From: Sphingomonas sp. Leaf32
GTDB taxonomy: Bacteria > Pseudomonadota > Alphaproteobacteria > Sphingomonadales > Sphingomonadaceae
Reading direction: 5' to 3'
Length of the DNA: 64,000 nucleotides
Assembly: GCF_001421765.1 (NCBI RefSeq)
Contig: NZ_LMLA01000010.1
Coordinates: 62,001-126,000 of the forward strand
In this document: one piece after another, positions 15,944-26,857 of the stretch
How the letters are laid out: each line of letters opens with the position of its first letter
How positions within the stretch are numbered: position 1 is the stretch's first letter
Program-made: the position numbers and the translations under genes
The notes under the pieces: generated by a model
Told to the model about the DNA's origin: nothing
Database searches by the model: none
The model's input: the letters and a program-made list of their open reading frames with translations, nothing else

Positions 15944-17472
15944 CCCAGCAACTGCATCAATGCGGCACCCGCCGCCCCGCTCACCAGCGCGACCAGGGCA
16001 TAGCGCCAGCCGCCGCCGACCTTGACCACCGCGATGTCGGGCAGCGGCGGGGAGGGCGGGGCGCCGCCGGGCGCGGGATAGCGCGCCTCGATATTGCGCA
16101 GCAGGTCGGGCAGGCGGGCAAAGGTGCGCAGGTCGGTGATGATCCGGTCGGCGACCATCGCCTCCGGCCCCAGCTCATCGCGAATCCAGCCGCGCACGAA
16201 CGGGGCCGCCGTCTCCCACAGGTTGATATCGGGATCGAGCGCGGTCGCCACCCCCTCCACCATCACCATCGTCTTTTGCAGCAGCAGCAGGTGCGGCTGG
16301 GTCTGCATGTCGAAATCGCGGGTGATGTTGAACAGCGAATCGAGCATCATGCCGACTGACATGTCCTTGACCGCAAGGCCGCGCATCGGCTCGCCCACCG
16401 CGCGCAGGGCGGTCGCGAACTCGGCGACATTGTGGTGTGCGGGGACATAGCCCGCCTCGAAATGGATTTCCGCGACGCGCTTATAGTCGCCGGTGATGAG
16501 GCCGTAGAGGATCTCGGCCAGCCAGACCCGCGCGCGGCGGTCGATGCGACCCATGATGCCGAAATCGATCGCGGCGATGCGCCCGTCGGGCAGCGCGAAC
16601 AGATTGCCCTGGTGCATGTCGGCATGGAAGAAACCGTCGGCGATCGCCTGCCGCAGGAAGGCCCGGACCAGCCGCGTCGCCATCGCGGTCAAGTCATGCC
16701 CGGCGGCGATGAGCGCGGGGCGGTTCGACAGCTTGATGCCGTCGATCCAGGCGGTGGTCAGCACTTTCGACGTGGTGCGCTGCCAATCGATGTCGGGGAC
16801 GGTGAAGTCGGGTTCGGCCTCCATTCCGTCGGCCAATTCGGACGCGGAGGCGGCTTCGCGGCGCAGGTCCAGCTCGCGCGCGGTCCAGCGCTTCATCGTC
16901 TCGATCACGAGCCGCGGGCGCAGGCGCTTGAGCTCGCCGCCCATCGTCTCCAGCCGGGCGGCGGCCCATTCATAGGTGTCGATCGCGTCGAAGAACTGCG
17001 CCTCGACACCGGGGCGCAGCACCTTCACCGCGACCTGCCGGCCATCGGTGGTGATCGCCCGGTGGACCTGCGCGATTGAGGCGGCACCGACCGGGGTTTC
17101 CTCGATCGAGGAAAAAAGCGCCTCGATCGGCTGGCCGAGGCCGGATTCGATCGCCGGGTGCACCACGGTCCATGGCAGCGGCGGCAGTGCGTCTTGCAGC
17201 GACAACAGGTCTTGCGCGACCGCCTCGCCGACCAGGTCGGGGCGGGTGGCGAGTGTCTGTCCCAGCTTGATCGCCGCCGGTCCCAAGGCGGCGAACGCTT
17301 CGGCATAGCGCGGCGTCGCGGGCACGCGCGCGCCCAAGCGAGCGAGGCGCACCACGCGGCGCAGGCGCGGCGGCGTGCGCGGGTTGCGCTCGATCTCGAT
17401 CAGCGCGCCGTGGCGTGCCAGCGTGCGCCCCCATTTCAGGATGCGCCAGCCATGCGTGAGGGTGGACGTCAT
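15940..17472 (-). CDS. ubiB: UbiB/ABC1 atypical kinase of ubiquinone biosynthesis
   Basis: 510 residues. Family marks are the KxGQ motif in AAIKLGQTLATRPDLVG, the A-rich loop VGAASIAQVHRA, the lysine strand VAVKVLRPG, and HADMHQGNLFALPDGRIAAI with the metal-binding DFG in IDFGIMGR. The C-terminus ends in hydrophobic helix material (LVALVSGAAGAALMQLL) that would hold it at the inner membrane. UbiB-type ATPases support the membrane steps of coenzyme Q synthesis. It is downstream of ubiE, with a family A repeat between them. Confidence 0.93.
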   Translation of the reverse strand: MTSTLTHGWRILKWGRTLARHGALIEIERNPRTPPRLRRVVRLARLGARVPATPRYAEAFAALGPAAIKLGQTLATRPDLVGEAVAQDLLSLQDALPPLPWTVVHPAIESGLGQPIEALFSSIEETPVGAASIAQVHRAITTDGRQVAVKVLRPGVEAQFFDAIDTYEWAAARLETMGGELKRLRPRLVIETMKRWTARELDLRREAASASELADGMEAEPDFTVPDIDWQRTTSKVLTTAWIDGIKLSNRPALIAAGHDLTAMATRLVRAFLRQAIADGFFHADMHQGNLFALPDGRIAAIDFGIMGRIDRRARVWLAEILYGLITGDYKRVAEIHFEAGYVPAHHNVAEFATALRAVGEPMRGLAVKDMSVGMMLDSLFNITRDFDMQTQPHLLLLQKTMVMVEGVATALDPDINLWETAAPFVRGWIRDELGPEAMVADRIITDLRTFARLPDLLRNIEARYPAPGGAPPSPPLPDIAVVKVGGGWRYALVALVSGAAGAALMQLLG

Positions 17473-17491
17473 GCGACCGCCGCGTCCCCGA

Positions 17492-17588
17492 CGTCATTCC
17501 GGCGCAGGCCGGAATCCATGGATGGGGCAAGGCGGCGGGTCATCGAGCCGGCCCGACACAATGGATCCCGGCCTGCGCCGGGATGACG
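17492..17588. repeat. Family A palindromic repeat between ubiE and ubiB
   Basis: Outer arms CGTCATTCCGGCGCAGGCC and GGCCTGCGCCGGGATGACG pair with few mismatches, around a 50-base interior. It is one of several family A units in this window, always intergenic. Confidence 0.8.
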
Positions 17589-17614
17589 GCTCCGACAATG
17601 CGACGCATCTGGCG

Positions 17615-18346
17615 TCAAATCTTCCACCCGCTATGGATTGCGACCAGCCCGCCCATGATCGGCTCTACCCGGGTGCGGATGAACCCGGCATCGCCGATCA
17701 TCGCCTCGAAGGTCGGCATGTCGGGAAAGCGCCGGATCGATTCAATCAGATAGCGATAGCTGTCCTCGTCATTCGCCAGCAGCTTGCCGAGCTTGGGTAC
17801 CAGCTTGTGCGAATACTGGTCGTACACGTCGGCGAAGCCCGGCCACGTCACGGTCGAGAATTCGAGGCAGAAGAACCGCCCGCCGCGCTTCAGCACGCGG
17901 TGCGCCTCGCGCAGCGCCTTCGGGATGTCGGTCACGTTGCGGATACCGAACGCGATCGTGTAGCCATCGAAGCTGCGATCGGCGAAATCCAGCGTCTCTG
18001 CATTCTGTTCGGACCAGACGAGGCCGTCGATCCGGCGCTTTTCGCCGCGTTCCATACCGACGCCCAGCATCGCCGGGTTGATGTCGGCCACAGTGATATT
18101 CGCGCCGGTCTTGGCCATGCGGAACGCGATGTCGCCGGTGCCGCCGGCCATGTCGAGGATCGATTCGCCCTTCTGCGGCTTCACCCGCGCGACGAACCGA
18201 TCCTTCCACAACCGGTGCATCCCGCCCGACATGGCGTCGTTCATCAGGTCGTAGCGGGCAGCGACATTCGCGAACACATCGCCGACGCGCCGCGTCTTTT
18301 CATCGGGGGCTACGTCTTCGTAACCGAAGGATACCGTGTCGTTCAT
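17615..18346 (-). CDS. ubiE: Demethylmenaquinone/2-methoxy-6-polyprenyl-1,4-benzoquinol methyltransferase
   Basis: 243 residues. SAM-dependent C-methylation in ubiquinone (and menaquinone) synthesis. Motifs: FANVAARYDLMNDAMSGGMH, the SAM loop ILDMAGGTGDIAFRMAK, VADINPAMLGVG, TIAFGIRNVTDIPKAL and FCLEFSTVTWP. The start at 18346 gives the family N-terminus MNDTVSFGYEDV; an upstream extension of 12 residues is not conserved. It leads the minus-strand run towards ubiB and coaBC and diverges from mutM. Confidence 0.96.
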   Translation of the reverse strand: MNDTVSFGYEDVAPDEKTRRVGDVFANVAARYDLMNDAMSGGMHRLWKDRFVARVKPQKGESILDMAGGTGDIAFRMAKTGANITVADINPAMLGVGMERGEKRRIDGLVWSEQNAETLDFADRSFDGYTIAFGIRNVTDIPKALREAHRVLKRGGRFFCLEFSTVTWPGFADVYDQYSHKLVPKLGKLLANDEDSYRYLIESIRRFPDMPTFEAMIGDAGFIRTRVEPIMGGLVAIHSGWKI

Positions 18347-18415
18347 AGGCACAGCCCTAGCGGTGCCTTGTGGCGGGGGCAAACCGAACCTAGCTGTTTA
18401 TCAGTACCAAAAGAA

Positions 18416-18498
18416 CGTCATCCCGGCGCAGGCTGGAATCTTTCGCGGCAAGGGTGGCGCGCCAGTCCCGGGAGACCCCAGCCTGCGCTGGGGTGACG
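18416..18498. repeat. Family A palindromic repeat between ubiE and mutM
   Basis: Arms CGTCATCCCGGCGCAGGCTGG and CCAGCCTGCGCTGGGGTGACG are near-perfect inverted copies. It ends 25 bases before mutM, so it lies within the mutM leader or promoter. Confidence 0.8.
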
Positions 18499-18523
18499 TT
18501 GGTAGCGTAGCTTGAAGGACTCC

Positions 18524-19336
18524 ATGCCCGAACTGCCCGAAGTCGAAACCACCGTCCGCGGCCTTGCCCCCGTCCTGCACGGACAGCGGCTGACCCGCGT
18601 CGTCGCCAACCGCGCCGACTTGCGCCGGGTAATGCCGGTCGATCTGGGCCAGCGATTGACCGGTGCGACCGTCACCGGCCTGTCGCGCCGCGCCAAATAC
18701 GGGCTGATCGACACCGATCGCGGCGACAGCTTCATCTTTCACCTCGGCATGTCGGGCCGCTGGCGGGTCGACCCGGAAGAGGCGCTGGCGCACGATCACC
18801 TCGTGCTGGAAACGGCGGCTGGGCGGCAGGTGGTGCTGAACGATCCGCGCCGGTTCGGGTCGGTCGACCTGATGCCGACCGCCGACGTCGCGGCATGGCC
18901 GCCCTTCGTGGCGCTGGGGCCGGAGCCGCTGGGGCCCGACTTCACGGCGGAGCATCTGGAGCGCCGCTTCGCCGGTCGGATCGCGCCGGTGAAGCTGCTG
19001 CTGCTCGACCAGAAGATCGTCGCGGGCCTGGGCAACATCTATGTCTGCGAGGCGCTGAACGTCGCGCGAATCGCTCCGACCCGCCCGGCGGGGCAGATCG
19101 CGCCTGAACGGCTGGCAGCATTGGTCGACGCGACTCGCGCGGTGCTGCTGTCGGCGATCGAAGCGGGGGGATCGACCTTGCGCGATTATGCCCGGCCGGA
19201 CGGCGAACTCGGCTATTTTTCCAAGCAATTCCGGGTATATGGCCGGGAAGGCGAGGCGTGCCCTTGTGGTGGTGTGGTGGAACGCCGGGTCGATGGCGGA
19301 CGCTCCACCTTCTGGTGCCGCAAGTGCCAGCAATAG
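18524..19336 (+). CDS. mutM: Formamidopyrimidine-DNA glycosylase
   Basis: 270 residues. It removes 8-oxoguanine and formamidopyrimidines and nicks the abasic site. The catalytic N-terminus MPELPEVETTVRGL is intact (Pro2 nucleophile, Glu3), followed by RRAKYGL with the conserved lysine, FHLGMSGRW, NDPRRFGSVDL, LLLDQKIVAGLGNIYVCEAL and the C-terminal zinc finger. The finger reads ACPCGG then FWCRKCQQ, that is CxC rather than the usual CxxC in the first pair. The start at 18524 is fixed by Pro2. It is followed by rpsT and dnaA. Confidence 0.96.
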   Translation: MPELPEVETTVRGLAPVLHGQRLTRVVANRADLRRVMPVDLGQRLTGATVTGLSRRAKYGLIDTDRGDSFIFHLGMSGRWRVDPEEALAHDHLVLETAAGRQVVLNDPRRFGSVDLMPTADVAAWPPFVALGPEPLGPDFTAEHLERRFAGRIAPVKLLLLDQKIVAGLGNIYVCEALNVARIAPTRPAGQIAPERLAALVDATRAVLLSAIEAGGSTLRDYARPDGELGYFSKQFRVYGREGEACPCGGVVERRVDGGRSTFWCRKCQQ

Positions 19337-19363
19337 TTGACCGCGCGCCCATGAGCGTTTAAG
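19337..19363 (+). promoter_or_regulatory. Possible rpsT promoter
   Basis: TTGACC at 19337-19342 resembles a -35 box, with TTTAAG at 19358-19363 as a weak -10. It lies 70-90 bases before rpsT. Assigned by eye only. Confidence 0.3.
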
Positions 19364-19429
19364 GGGCGCACCTTCTCCGGTCGGGATCTGCTCGATCGGC
19401 ACCAATCATTTGCGAGAGTCGAGGACGGC

Positions 19430-19693
19430 ATGGCGAATACGCCACAGGCGAAGAAGCGTATCCGGCGCAATGCGCGTCGTGCGGAAATCAATGGTGCGCG
19501 CGTCGGCCGCATCCGTACCTTCGTGAAGAAGGTCGAAGCAGCGATCGTCGCGGGCGACCGCGAAGCCGCCACGACGGCGCTGACGAACGTCCAGCCGGAA
19601 CTGGCCCGTGGCGTCGCCAAGGGCGTGCTCCACAAGAACACCGCGAGCCGCAAGTTCGCGCGCCTGACGAAGGCGGTCGGCGCGATCGCCTGA
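19430..19693 (+). CDS. rpsT: 30S ribosomal protein S20
   Basis: 87 residues, basic, starting [20 protein letters not shown] and ending in [20 protein letters not shown], the standard S20 pattern of a 16S-binding helical protein. Its position just upstream of dnaA is conserved in many alphaproteobacteria. It has its own terminator, so dnaA probably uses a separate promoter. Confidence 0.97.
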   Translation: MANTPQAKKRIRRNARRAEINGARVGRIRTFVKKVEAAIVAGDREAATTALTNVQPELARGVAKGVLHKNTASRKFARLTKAVGAIA

Positions 19694-19721
19694 TCGCGCG
19701 GCCATCGTCGGCAAGCATGAC

Positions 19722-19753
19722 ACCCCGTCGGCCACTGCGCCGGCGGGGTTTTC
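19722..19753 (+). terminator. Intrinsic terminator after rpsT
   Basis: CCCCGTCGGC and GCCGGCGGGG pair around CACTGC, followed by TTTTCT, 29 bases after the rpsT stop. Confidence 0.85.
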
Positions 19754-20163
19754 TGCGTCCGCCCTACGCCATTTGGGGTTGTGCCGGGGGCGGGGGTGAC
19801 CTTGAAAATTTGGTTCCGTCGAACGGCGTCGAATCAAGCCGTCGGGAAATGGCGGAAAACCGGGGATTCCGGCGATTCAGCGCGTCGCGCTCTGATTAAG
19901 ATATTGATATTGAACGTTAAAAAAGAAATTCGACGCATTTCTGCGGCTGGGGGCGTGTCAACAGTCTTTATTTCGGTTTGATGACTTGATCGACGGGCGT
20001 TCCGGTTCCTAAACAGCATTCCCCGACGCCGTTACGGTGCACCGGGGCCCACGCGAATCTTCGTGTGCGATCGACGCTTCGGCACGGTCGAGGGGGGATT
20101 TTTAGACGACGGACCAAGGGTGGTCGGGAGGCATGTCTTCCCGGCACGGGAGAGTTTTTGCCA
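19754..20163 (+). promoter_or_regulatory. dnaA upstream region with an AT-rich stretch and GANTC cluster
   Basis: GANTC sites lie at 19831, 19865, 19874 and 20055, three of them within 48 bases. An AT-rich stretch (about 19895-19985) contains GATATTGATATTGAACG and runs of A. In Caulobacter the dnaA promoter is controlled by CcrM methylation of GANTC. I see no convincing DnaA box (TTATCCACA), so this is read as a promoter region rather than an origin. No gene is evident. Confidence 0.45.
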
Positions 20164-21585
20164 GTGACGATGCCGGTGGATCATGAACAGGTGGAGGTAG
20201 CGGCGGCGTGGGCCCGCGTGCGCCAGAACCTGCGCGTGTCCGCCGGACAGCGCCTGTTCGACCGCTGGCTGAAGCCGATGGAGCTGGTCGCCCCCGACGG
20301 CGACGGGGTGGTCCGCCTGACGCTCCCGTCCGCGTTCATGACCGATTGGGTTCGCAACCATTATGCCGAGCGCCTCGCGCATGAATTCCGCGCCCAGCTT
20401 CCCCAGGTCCGTGACGTCGTAGTCGAAACCGCCACCGCCTTGCCCACCCGAATCGTTCCTCCCGCGCCGCTGTTCGATTCGGCTCCGGCCGAAGCGCCGC
20501 TGCCGCTGATGGCGGCGGCACCCGCCGCGCTGCCCGCCGTTCCGCAGCGTGCTCCCGCCGACCGCCCGACGTTCGATCCGCGCTATCGCTTCGACCGGTT
20601 CGTGGTCGCGCCGTCAAATCGCGTGGCGTTCAATGCCGCCAGGGCGCTGGCCGAACCGGGTGTGCCGCGCTTCAGCCCGCTGTTCCTCCACAGTGCGACC
20701 GGCCTCGGCAAGACGCACCTGATGCACGCCATCGGCCATGCGTTCCTCGACGCCGATCCGGCGGCCAGCGCGGTCTATCTGCCGGCCGAGCGGTTCATGT
20801 TCGAATTCGTCGCGGCGATGCGCGCGCGCGACACGCACAGCTTCAAGGCGCGCCTGCGCGGCGTCGACCTGCTGATGATCGACGACCTGCAGTTCGTTGC
20901 CGGCAAGGATGCGACGCAGGAGGAATGCCTCCACACGATCAACGCGTTCATGGACGCGGGCAAGCGGGTGGTGATCGCCTGCGACCGCTCGCCCGCGCTG
21001 CTCGACGGGATCGATCCCCGGCTGCTGTCGCGGCTGGGCGGCGGCCTGGTGGCGGACATCAAGACACCTGAGACCGAACTGCGCCACGAAATCCTCGCCG
21101 CGAAGCTGGCCGAGGTGCCGGGCACGCCGGTGCCCGAGGATGTCGTCGACCTGCTCGCCGGGCGGATTCGCGGCAGCGTGCGCGAACTGGAAGGGGCGCT
21201 CAACCGCCTCGTCGCCTATGCGTCGCTGACCGGTGAGACGATCGACATGGCGTTCGCCCATGCGACGTTGGGCGAGATGCTGGCGGGGCCGGCGAAGCGC
21301 GTCACGATCGACGACATCCAGCGCGCGGTGTCGGTGCATTTCGAGGTGAAGCAGCTAGATCTGGTGTCGGCGCGTCGGGCGCAGGTGATCGCTCGCCCGC
21401 GCCAGGTGGCGATGTACCTCGCCAAGCGCCTGACCACGCGCTCGCTGCCCGAAATCGGCCGCAAGTTCGGCAATCGCGACCATTCGACGGTCATCCATGC
21501 CGTGCGCCGGATCGAGGAACTGCGCGGCGTCGATCGCGAGATCGACAGCGCGGTTCGTACGCTGATGCGCTCGCTCGAAGGCTGA
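20164..21585 (+). CDS. dnaA: Chromosomal replication initiator protein DnaA
   Basis: About 473 residues. Domain I is at the N-terminus (WARVRQNLRVSAGQRLFDRW), then a proline- and alanine-rich linker, the AAA+ domain with Walker A in SATGLGKTHLMHAIGH and Walker B in LLMIDDLQFVAGK, and the DNA-binding domain IV with RPRQVAMYLAKRLTTRSLPE and FGNRDHSTVIHAVRRIEEL. Walker A begins with Ser where Gly is usual. The GTG at 20164 has GGGAGA 10 bases upstream; the ATG two codons later (20170) is the alternative. It starts replication by melting oriC, which is not recognised here. Confidence 0.95.
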   Translation: MTMPVDHEQVEVAAAWARVRQNLRVSAGQRLFDRWLKPMELVAPDGDGVVRLTLPSAFMTDWVRNHYAERLAHEFRAQLPQVRDVVVETATALPTRIVPPAPLFDSAPAEAPLPLMAAAPAALPAVPQRAPADRPTFDPRYRFDRFVVAPSNRVAFNAARALAEPGVPRFSPLFLHSATGLGKTHLMHAIGHAFLDADPAASAVYLPAERFMFEFVAAMRARDTHSFKARLRGVDLLMIDDLQFVAGKDATQEECLHTINAFMDAGKRVVIACDRSPALLDGIDPRLLSRLGGGLVADIKTPETELRHEILAAKLAEVPGTPVPEDVVDLLAGRIRGSVRELEGALNRLVAYASLTGETIDMAFAHATLGEMLAGPAKRVTIDDIQRAVSVHFEVKQLDLVSARRAQVIARPRQVAMYLAKRLTTRSLPEIGRKFGNRDHSTVIHAVRRIEELRGVDREIDSAVRTLMRSLEG

Positions 21586-21647
21586 GCGACCTACCTCTCT
21601 ACGTCATCCCTTGGCTCGAACCTGCCCGGATCAGGGGTAAAGGTAGC

Positions 21648-21831
21648 AAGAAGAATGGGTTCACGCGAAGGCGCGGAGGCGCGGAGGGGTTGCGATTTTG
21701 GCAGCCCCTCCGCGATCAGGAGACGCTTGCGTTGGCGGATGCCGCATAGATGAGGCCGCTGGCGCGGGTGACGGTGCCGCTGGACGCATCCCCTCCGCGA
21801 CTCCGCGCCTTCGCGTGAACCCATTCTTCTT
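21648..21831. repeat. Family R long inverted repeat, copy 2, between convergent dnaA and pgm
   Basis: Arms of 42 bases (21648-21689 and 21790-21831) are reverse complements with one mismatch. They share the GCGAAGGCGCGGAGG core with the copy at 6675-6823. The 100-base interior starts with a further short complement of the arm end (CCCCTCCGCG near 21705). It ends one base before the pgm stop codon and 62 bases after dnaA stops, so it could fold in transcripts from either side and act as a bidirectional terminator or processing signal. Confidence 0.85.
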
Positions 21832-21832
21832 C

Positions 21833-23509
<1,677 letters not shown>

Positions 23510-23524
23510 TCAGTATGACAGGAA

Positions 23525-23545
23525 AATTCAAGATTATCTTGAATT
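23525..23545. promoter_or_regulatory. Perfect 21-bp palindrome upstream of pgm
   Basis: AATTCAAGAT, one T, ATCTTGAATT: ten-base arms without mismatch, in the 89-base gap between the trpS stop and the pgm start. It is AT-rich inside GC-rich DNA and too weak as a terminator, which suggests an operator controlling pgm. The regulator is unknown. Confidence 0.5.
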
Positions 23546-23550
23546 CTTGC

Positions 23551-24555
23551 TCAAACTTGCAACCCCAGCGCATCCTGTGCTGCCCGCAAGGTCGGGCGGG
23601 CCAGCGCCTCGGCCTTGGCCGCGCCCCTGGCCAGCGTTGCGCCTACGGCCGGGCGGTCGTCGAGCAACGCCACCAGCCGGTCGCGGATCGGCCCGAGCTT
23701 GGCCACCGCCAGATCGGCCAGCGCGGGCTTGAACGCGCCGAACCCCTGTCCGCCGAACTGCCCCAGCACGTCCTGCGACGTCTGGCCCGACAATGCCGCG
23801 AAGATGGTGACGAGGTTGCGTGCCTCGGGCCGCTCGGCAAGGCCGGCGATTTCGGACGGCAGCGGTTCGGGATCGGTCTTCGCCTTGCGGAACTTGGTCG
23901 CGATCTGATCGTCCGAATCGATCAGGTTGATACGGCTCATGTCCGACGGGTCGGACTTGGACATCTTCGCGCTGCCGTCGCGGAGCGACATGATGCGCGG
24001 CGTATCCTCCGGGATCATCGGCTCGGGCAGCGGGAACAGCTCGACCCCGAAATCGAGGTTGAACTTGGTGGCGATGTCGCGCGCCAGCTCCAGATGCTGC
24101 TTCTGGTCCTCGCCCACCGGCACATGCGTTGCCCGGTACGCCAGAATGTCGGCCGCCTGTAGCACCGGATAGGTGAACAGCCCGACGCTGGCGCCTTCGC
24201 GATTCTTGCCCGCCTTGTCCTTCCACTGGGTCATGCGGTTGAGCCAGCCGACGCGCGCGGTGCCGCCCAAAATCCATGCCAGCTCGCTATGCGCAGGAAC
24301 GCGCGCCTGGTTGAACAGGATCGAGCGGTCGGGATCGATCCCGGCCGCCAGCAAGGTCGCCGCCATCTCGATCGTGTTCGACGCCAGTTCCTTGGGGTCC
24401 TGCGTCACGGTCAGCGCGTGGAGGTCGGCAAGGAAGAACAGGCACATATCGTCCGCGCCCATCCGGTCCTGCAACCGCACCCAGTTGCGGATCGCGCCCA
24501 GATAATTGCCGAGATGGAGATTGCCGGTGGTCTGGATGCCGGAGACGACACGCAT
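23551..24555 (-). CDS. trpS: Tryptophanyl-tRNA synthetase
   Basis: 334 residues. It charges tRNA-Trp. Class I signatures are the HIGH-type motif in [18 protein letters not shown] and the KMSKS loop in [28 protein letters not shown] and [10 protein letters not shown] are also typical. The start at 24555 matches the short bacterial N-terminus [11 protein letters not shown]. The gene follows murJ by 13 bases and is probably in one operon with it. Confidence 0.96.
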   Translation of the reverse strand: MRVVSGIQTTGNLHLGNYLGAIRNWVRLQDRMGADDMCLFFLADLHALTVTQDPKELASNTIEMAATLLAAGIDPDRSILFNQARVPAHSELAWILGGTARVGWLNRMTQWKDKAGKNREGASVGLFTYPVLQAADILAYRATHVPVGEDQKQHLELARDIATKFNLDFGVELFPLPEPMIPEDTPRIMSLRDGSAKMSKSDPSDMSRINLIDSDDQIATKFRKAKTDPEPLPSEIAGLAERPEARNLVTIFAALSGQTSQDVLGQFGGQGFGAFKPALADLAVAKLGPIRDRLVALLDDRPAVGATLARGAAKAEALARPTLRAAQDALGLQV

Positions 24556-24568
24556 GTTGATTTCCTGT

Positions 24569-26149
24569 TTACGCGGCACGCCGCCGGAGCAGCGCGCGAA
24601 GATCGGCCAGCCGGAACGCTCCGGTAGCAAGGCAGGCGAGGCCATAGACGATGGCGCCCGCGCCGACGAGGGCGACCATGCCGAGGATGCGGGTGACGAC
24701 CGCCCCCGTGGTCCATGGCGCCACCAGCGTATCGGCAAAGAACAGCGCCGCGCCCATCAGCAGTGCCGCGACGGCGAAGCGCGGCAGGCGGTGGGTCAAC
24801 TGCCGGTCGAGCGCGAAATGCCCGCGCCGCCTTAGCGTCGCGTACAGCATCGCGACATTGACCCATGCCGCCACGGCGGTCGCCAGCGGCGGGCCGATAT
24901 GGGCGACGGTCGGGATCAACGCGAGGTTGAGGACGATGTTGATACCGATCGACCACAGCGCGAAGCGCACCGGCGTCCGCGTATCCTGCCGTGCATAGAA
25001 GCCGGGGGTCAGCACCTTGATGAGGACATAGGCGGGCAAGCCCAGCGAGAAGGCGGCGAGCGATTGCGCGCAGCGGATCGTGTCCTCCGCGCCGAACGCG
25101 CCATGCTGGAACAGCGCGCGGATGATCGGTTCGGCGACGATCAGGAACGCGATGGTCGCGGGTAGCGTCAGCAGCAGCGCCAGTTCGATACCCCGGTTCT
25201 GCGTATCCATCGCCCCGGCATCGTCCTTGCGCGAAAGCTGGCGCGAGATGGTGGGGAGCAGGATGGTGCCGAGGCCGATGCCGATCAGCCCCAGCGGCAG
25301 CTGGTTCAGCCGGTCGGCATAATAGATGTACGAGATCGAACCCGGATCGAGCAGCTTTGCCGACAGTGCGGTGGAAATAACGAGATTGAACTGCATCGCA
25401 CCGGCTCCGGCGGCGGCCGGTACGATCAGCCGCAGCATCTGCCGCACATCGTCGGTCATGCGCGGGCGACGCGGACGCAGCGACACCCCGGCCCGGCGGC
25501 AGGCGAGCATCAACCAGCCGAGTTGCAACGCCCCGCCGATCGTCACCGTCCATGCCTGTACCCGAGCGGTCGCATACGGATCGGGTCCGTGGAAGAACAG
25601 CAGCCCGGTGACCATCGCGATGTTGAGCAGGATGGGGGCGGCGGCATTCACCCAGAACTTGTCGAGCGAATTAAGGATCGCGCCGAGCAGCGACACGATC
25701 GAGATCAGCAGCAGGTATGGAATCGTTATCCGTGACAACGTGACCGCATAGGCGAACTGGTCGGGCGTGGGATCGTTGAACCCGAGCGAAAGCAGGTACG
25801 TCAGCGGCCATGCCGCGATAAGCATAACGATCGTCGATGCGATCAGCACAGGCAGCAACACCGACAACACGTCGCGGGCAAAGGCGATGGCAGTCACCAA
25901 CCCCTGTCCCTCGGTGGCTTCGTCGCCTTCGGCCACCTTCTTGTTGAACAGCGGCACGAAGGCGGCGTTGAACGCCCCTTCGGCGAACAGCGCGCGGAAC
26001 ATGTTGGGCAGGCGGAACGCGACGAGGAACGCGTCGGACGCGAACCCCGCGCCGACGAACGTCGCCTGCAGCGAGTCGCGGACCAGCGCCAGCACCCGGC
26101 TGGCGAGCGTCAGCCCGCCGACCGATCCCAGCGATTTCGCCAGCTTCAT
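24569..26149 (-). CDS. murJ: Lipid II flippase MurJ (MviN)
   Basis: 526 residues with about 14 membrane helices. It starts [20 protein letters not shown], and family segments include [48 protein letters not shown] and [20 protein letters not shown]. It moves lipid-linked peptidoglycan precursor across the inner membrane. It is placed between secB (28 bases upstream) and trpS. Confidence 0.94.
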   Translation of the reverse strand: MKLAKSLGSVGGLTLASRVLALVRDSLQATFVGAGFASDAFLVAFRLPNMFRALFAEGAFNAAFVPLFNKKVAEGDEATEGQGLVTAIAFARDVLSVLLPVLIASTIVMLIAAWPLTYLLSLGFNDPTPDQFAYAVTLSRITIPYLLLISIVSLLGAILNSLDKFWVNAAAPILLNIAMVTGLLFFHGPDPYATARVQAWTVTIGGALQLGWLMLACRRAGVSLRPRRPRMTDDVRQMLRLIVPAAAGAGAMQFNLVISTALSAKLLDPGSISYIYYADRLNQLPLGLIGIGLGTILLPTISRQLSRKDDAGAMDTQNRGIELALLLTLPATIAFLIVAEPIIRALFQHGAFGAEDTIRCAQSLAAFSLGLPAYVLIKVLTPGFYARQDTRTPVRFALWSIGINIVLNLALIPTVAHIGPPLATAVAAWVNVAMLYATLRRRGHFALDRQLTHRLPRFAVAALLMGAALFFADTLVAPWTTGAVVTRILGMVALVGAGAIVYGLACLATGAFRLADLRALLRRRAA

Positions 26150-26177
26150 GAGGCTAGTCCGCGCCCGCCCCTATCGA

Positions 26178-26678
26178 TCAGGCGTGGCCGGCGACTTCGC
26201 CGAGTCCGCCCTGCTGCTCGGCCTGGGTGATGTAGAGCTGCGCGAAGTCGATCGGCTCCAGCATCAGCGGCGGGAAGCCGCCGTCGCGCACCGCATCGGC
26301 CAGCACGCGGCGGGCGAAGGGGAACAGGATGCGCGGCGCTTCGCCCAGCAGGAACGGCTGGAGATGTTCGGCCGGGATGTTGCGCAGGCCGAACAGCCCG
26401 GCGAACGACAGGTCGACCAGATACATCACCTGGCCTTCGATATCGGCGCGCGCCTCGATCTTCAGCACCACTTCATGGACGTCGTCGCCGACCTGGTTGG
26501 CGCCGATGTTGAACTGCACGTCCAGCTTCGGGGTGCCCGGCAGCTGGTACACGCCCGGCGCGCCCGGGTTCTCGAACGACAGGTCCTTGACGTACTGGGT
26601 GATGACGTTGACCGACGGCTGGCTGTCGTCCCCGTTGGCAAACGCGTCGATGCCGGTGGCGTCGTTCTGATCTTCCAT
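26178..26678 (-). CDS. secB: Protein-export chaperone SecB
   Basis: 166 residues. A tetrameric chaperone that keeps preproteins unfolded for SecA. It shows QYVKDLSFENPGAP, DVQFNIGANQV, YLVDLSFAGLFGLRNIP, EAPRILFPFARRVLADAVRD and GGFPPLMLEPIDFAQLY. The acidic N-terminus (MEDQNDATGIDAFANGDDSQ) is a common alphaproteobacterial variation. The start at 26678 was chosen because the upstream codons are not conserved. It diverges from the Tim44-like gene. Confidence 0.95.
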   Translation of the reverse strand: MEDQNDATGIDAFANGDDSQPSVNVITQYVKDLSFENPGAPGVYQLPGTPKLDVQFNIGANQVGDDVHEVVLKIEARADIEGQVMYLVDLSFAGLFGLRNIPAEHLQPFLLGEAPRILFPFARRVLADAVRDGGFPPLMLEPIDFAQLYITQAEQQGGLGEVAGHA

Positions 26679-26857
26679 GGTATTCCCTGTCCGCAAGGCG
26701 GAAAGCTTTGGCGCTTGCCGCGTTAAGATGGCGCGGACTAGCAGCGGCAGGACCGCGATTCAACGGGTCGACCGGCCCCGCGAACCGGATGGGCGCCGCA
26801 CCGTTTGTATCCGCGCCCGATCGGTCCTATGTCCGGTCGACGGAAGGAAGTGAAGGC

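Noticed and set aside
19754..20163. Replication origin next to dnaA
   Set aside because: An AT-rich stretch is present, but I find no cluster of DnaA boxes, and in several alphaproteobacteria the origin lies elsewhere. A GC-skew plot of the whole chromosome would decide.
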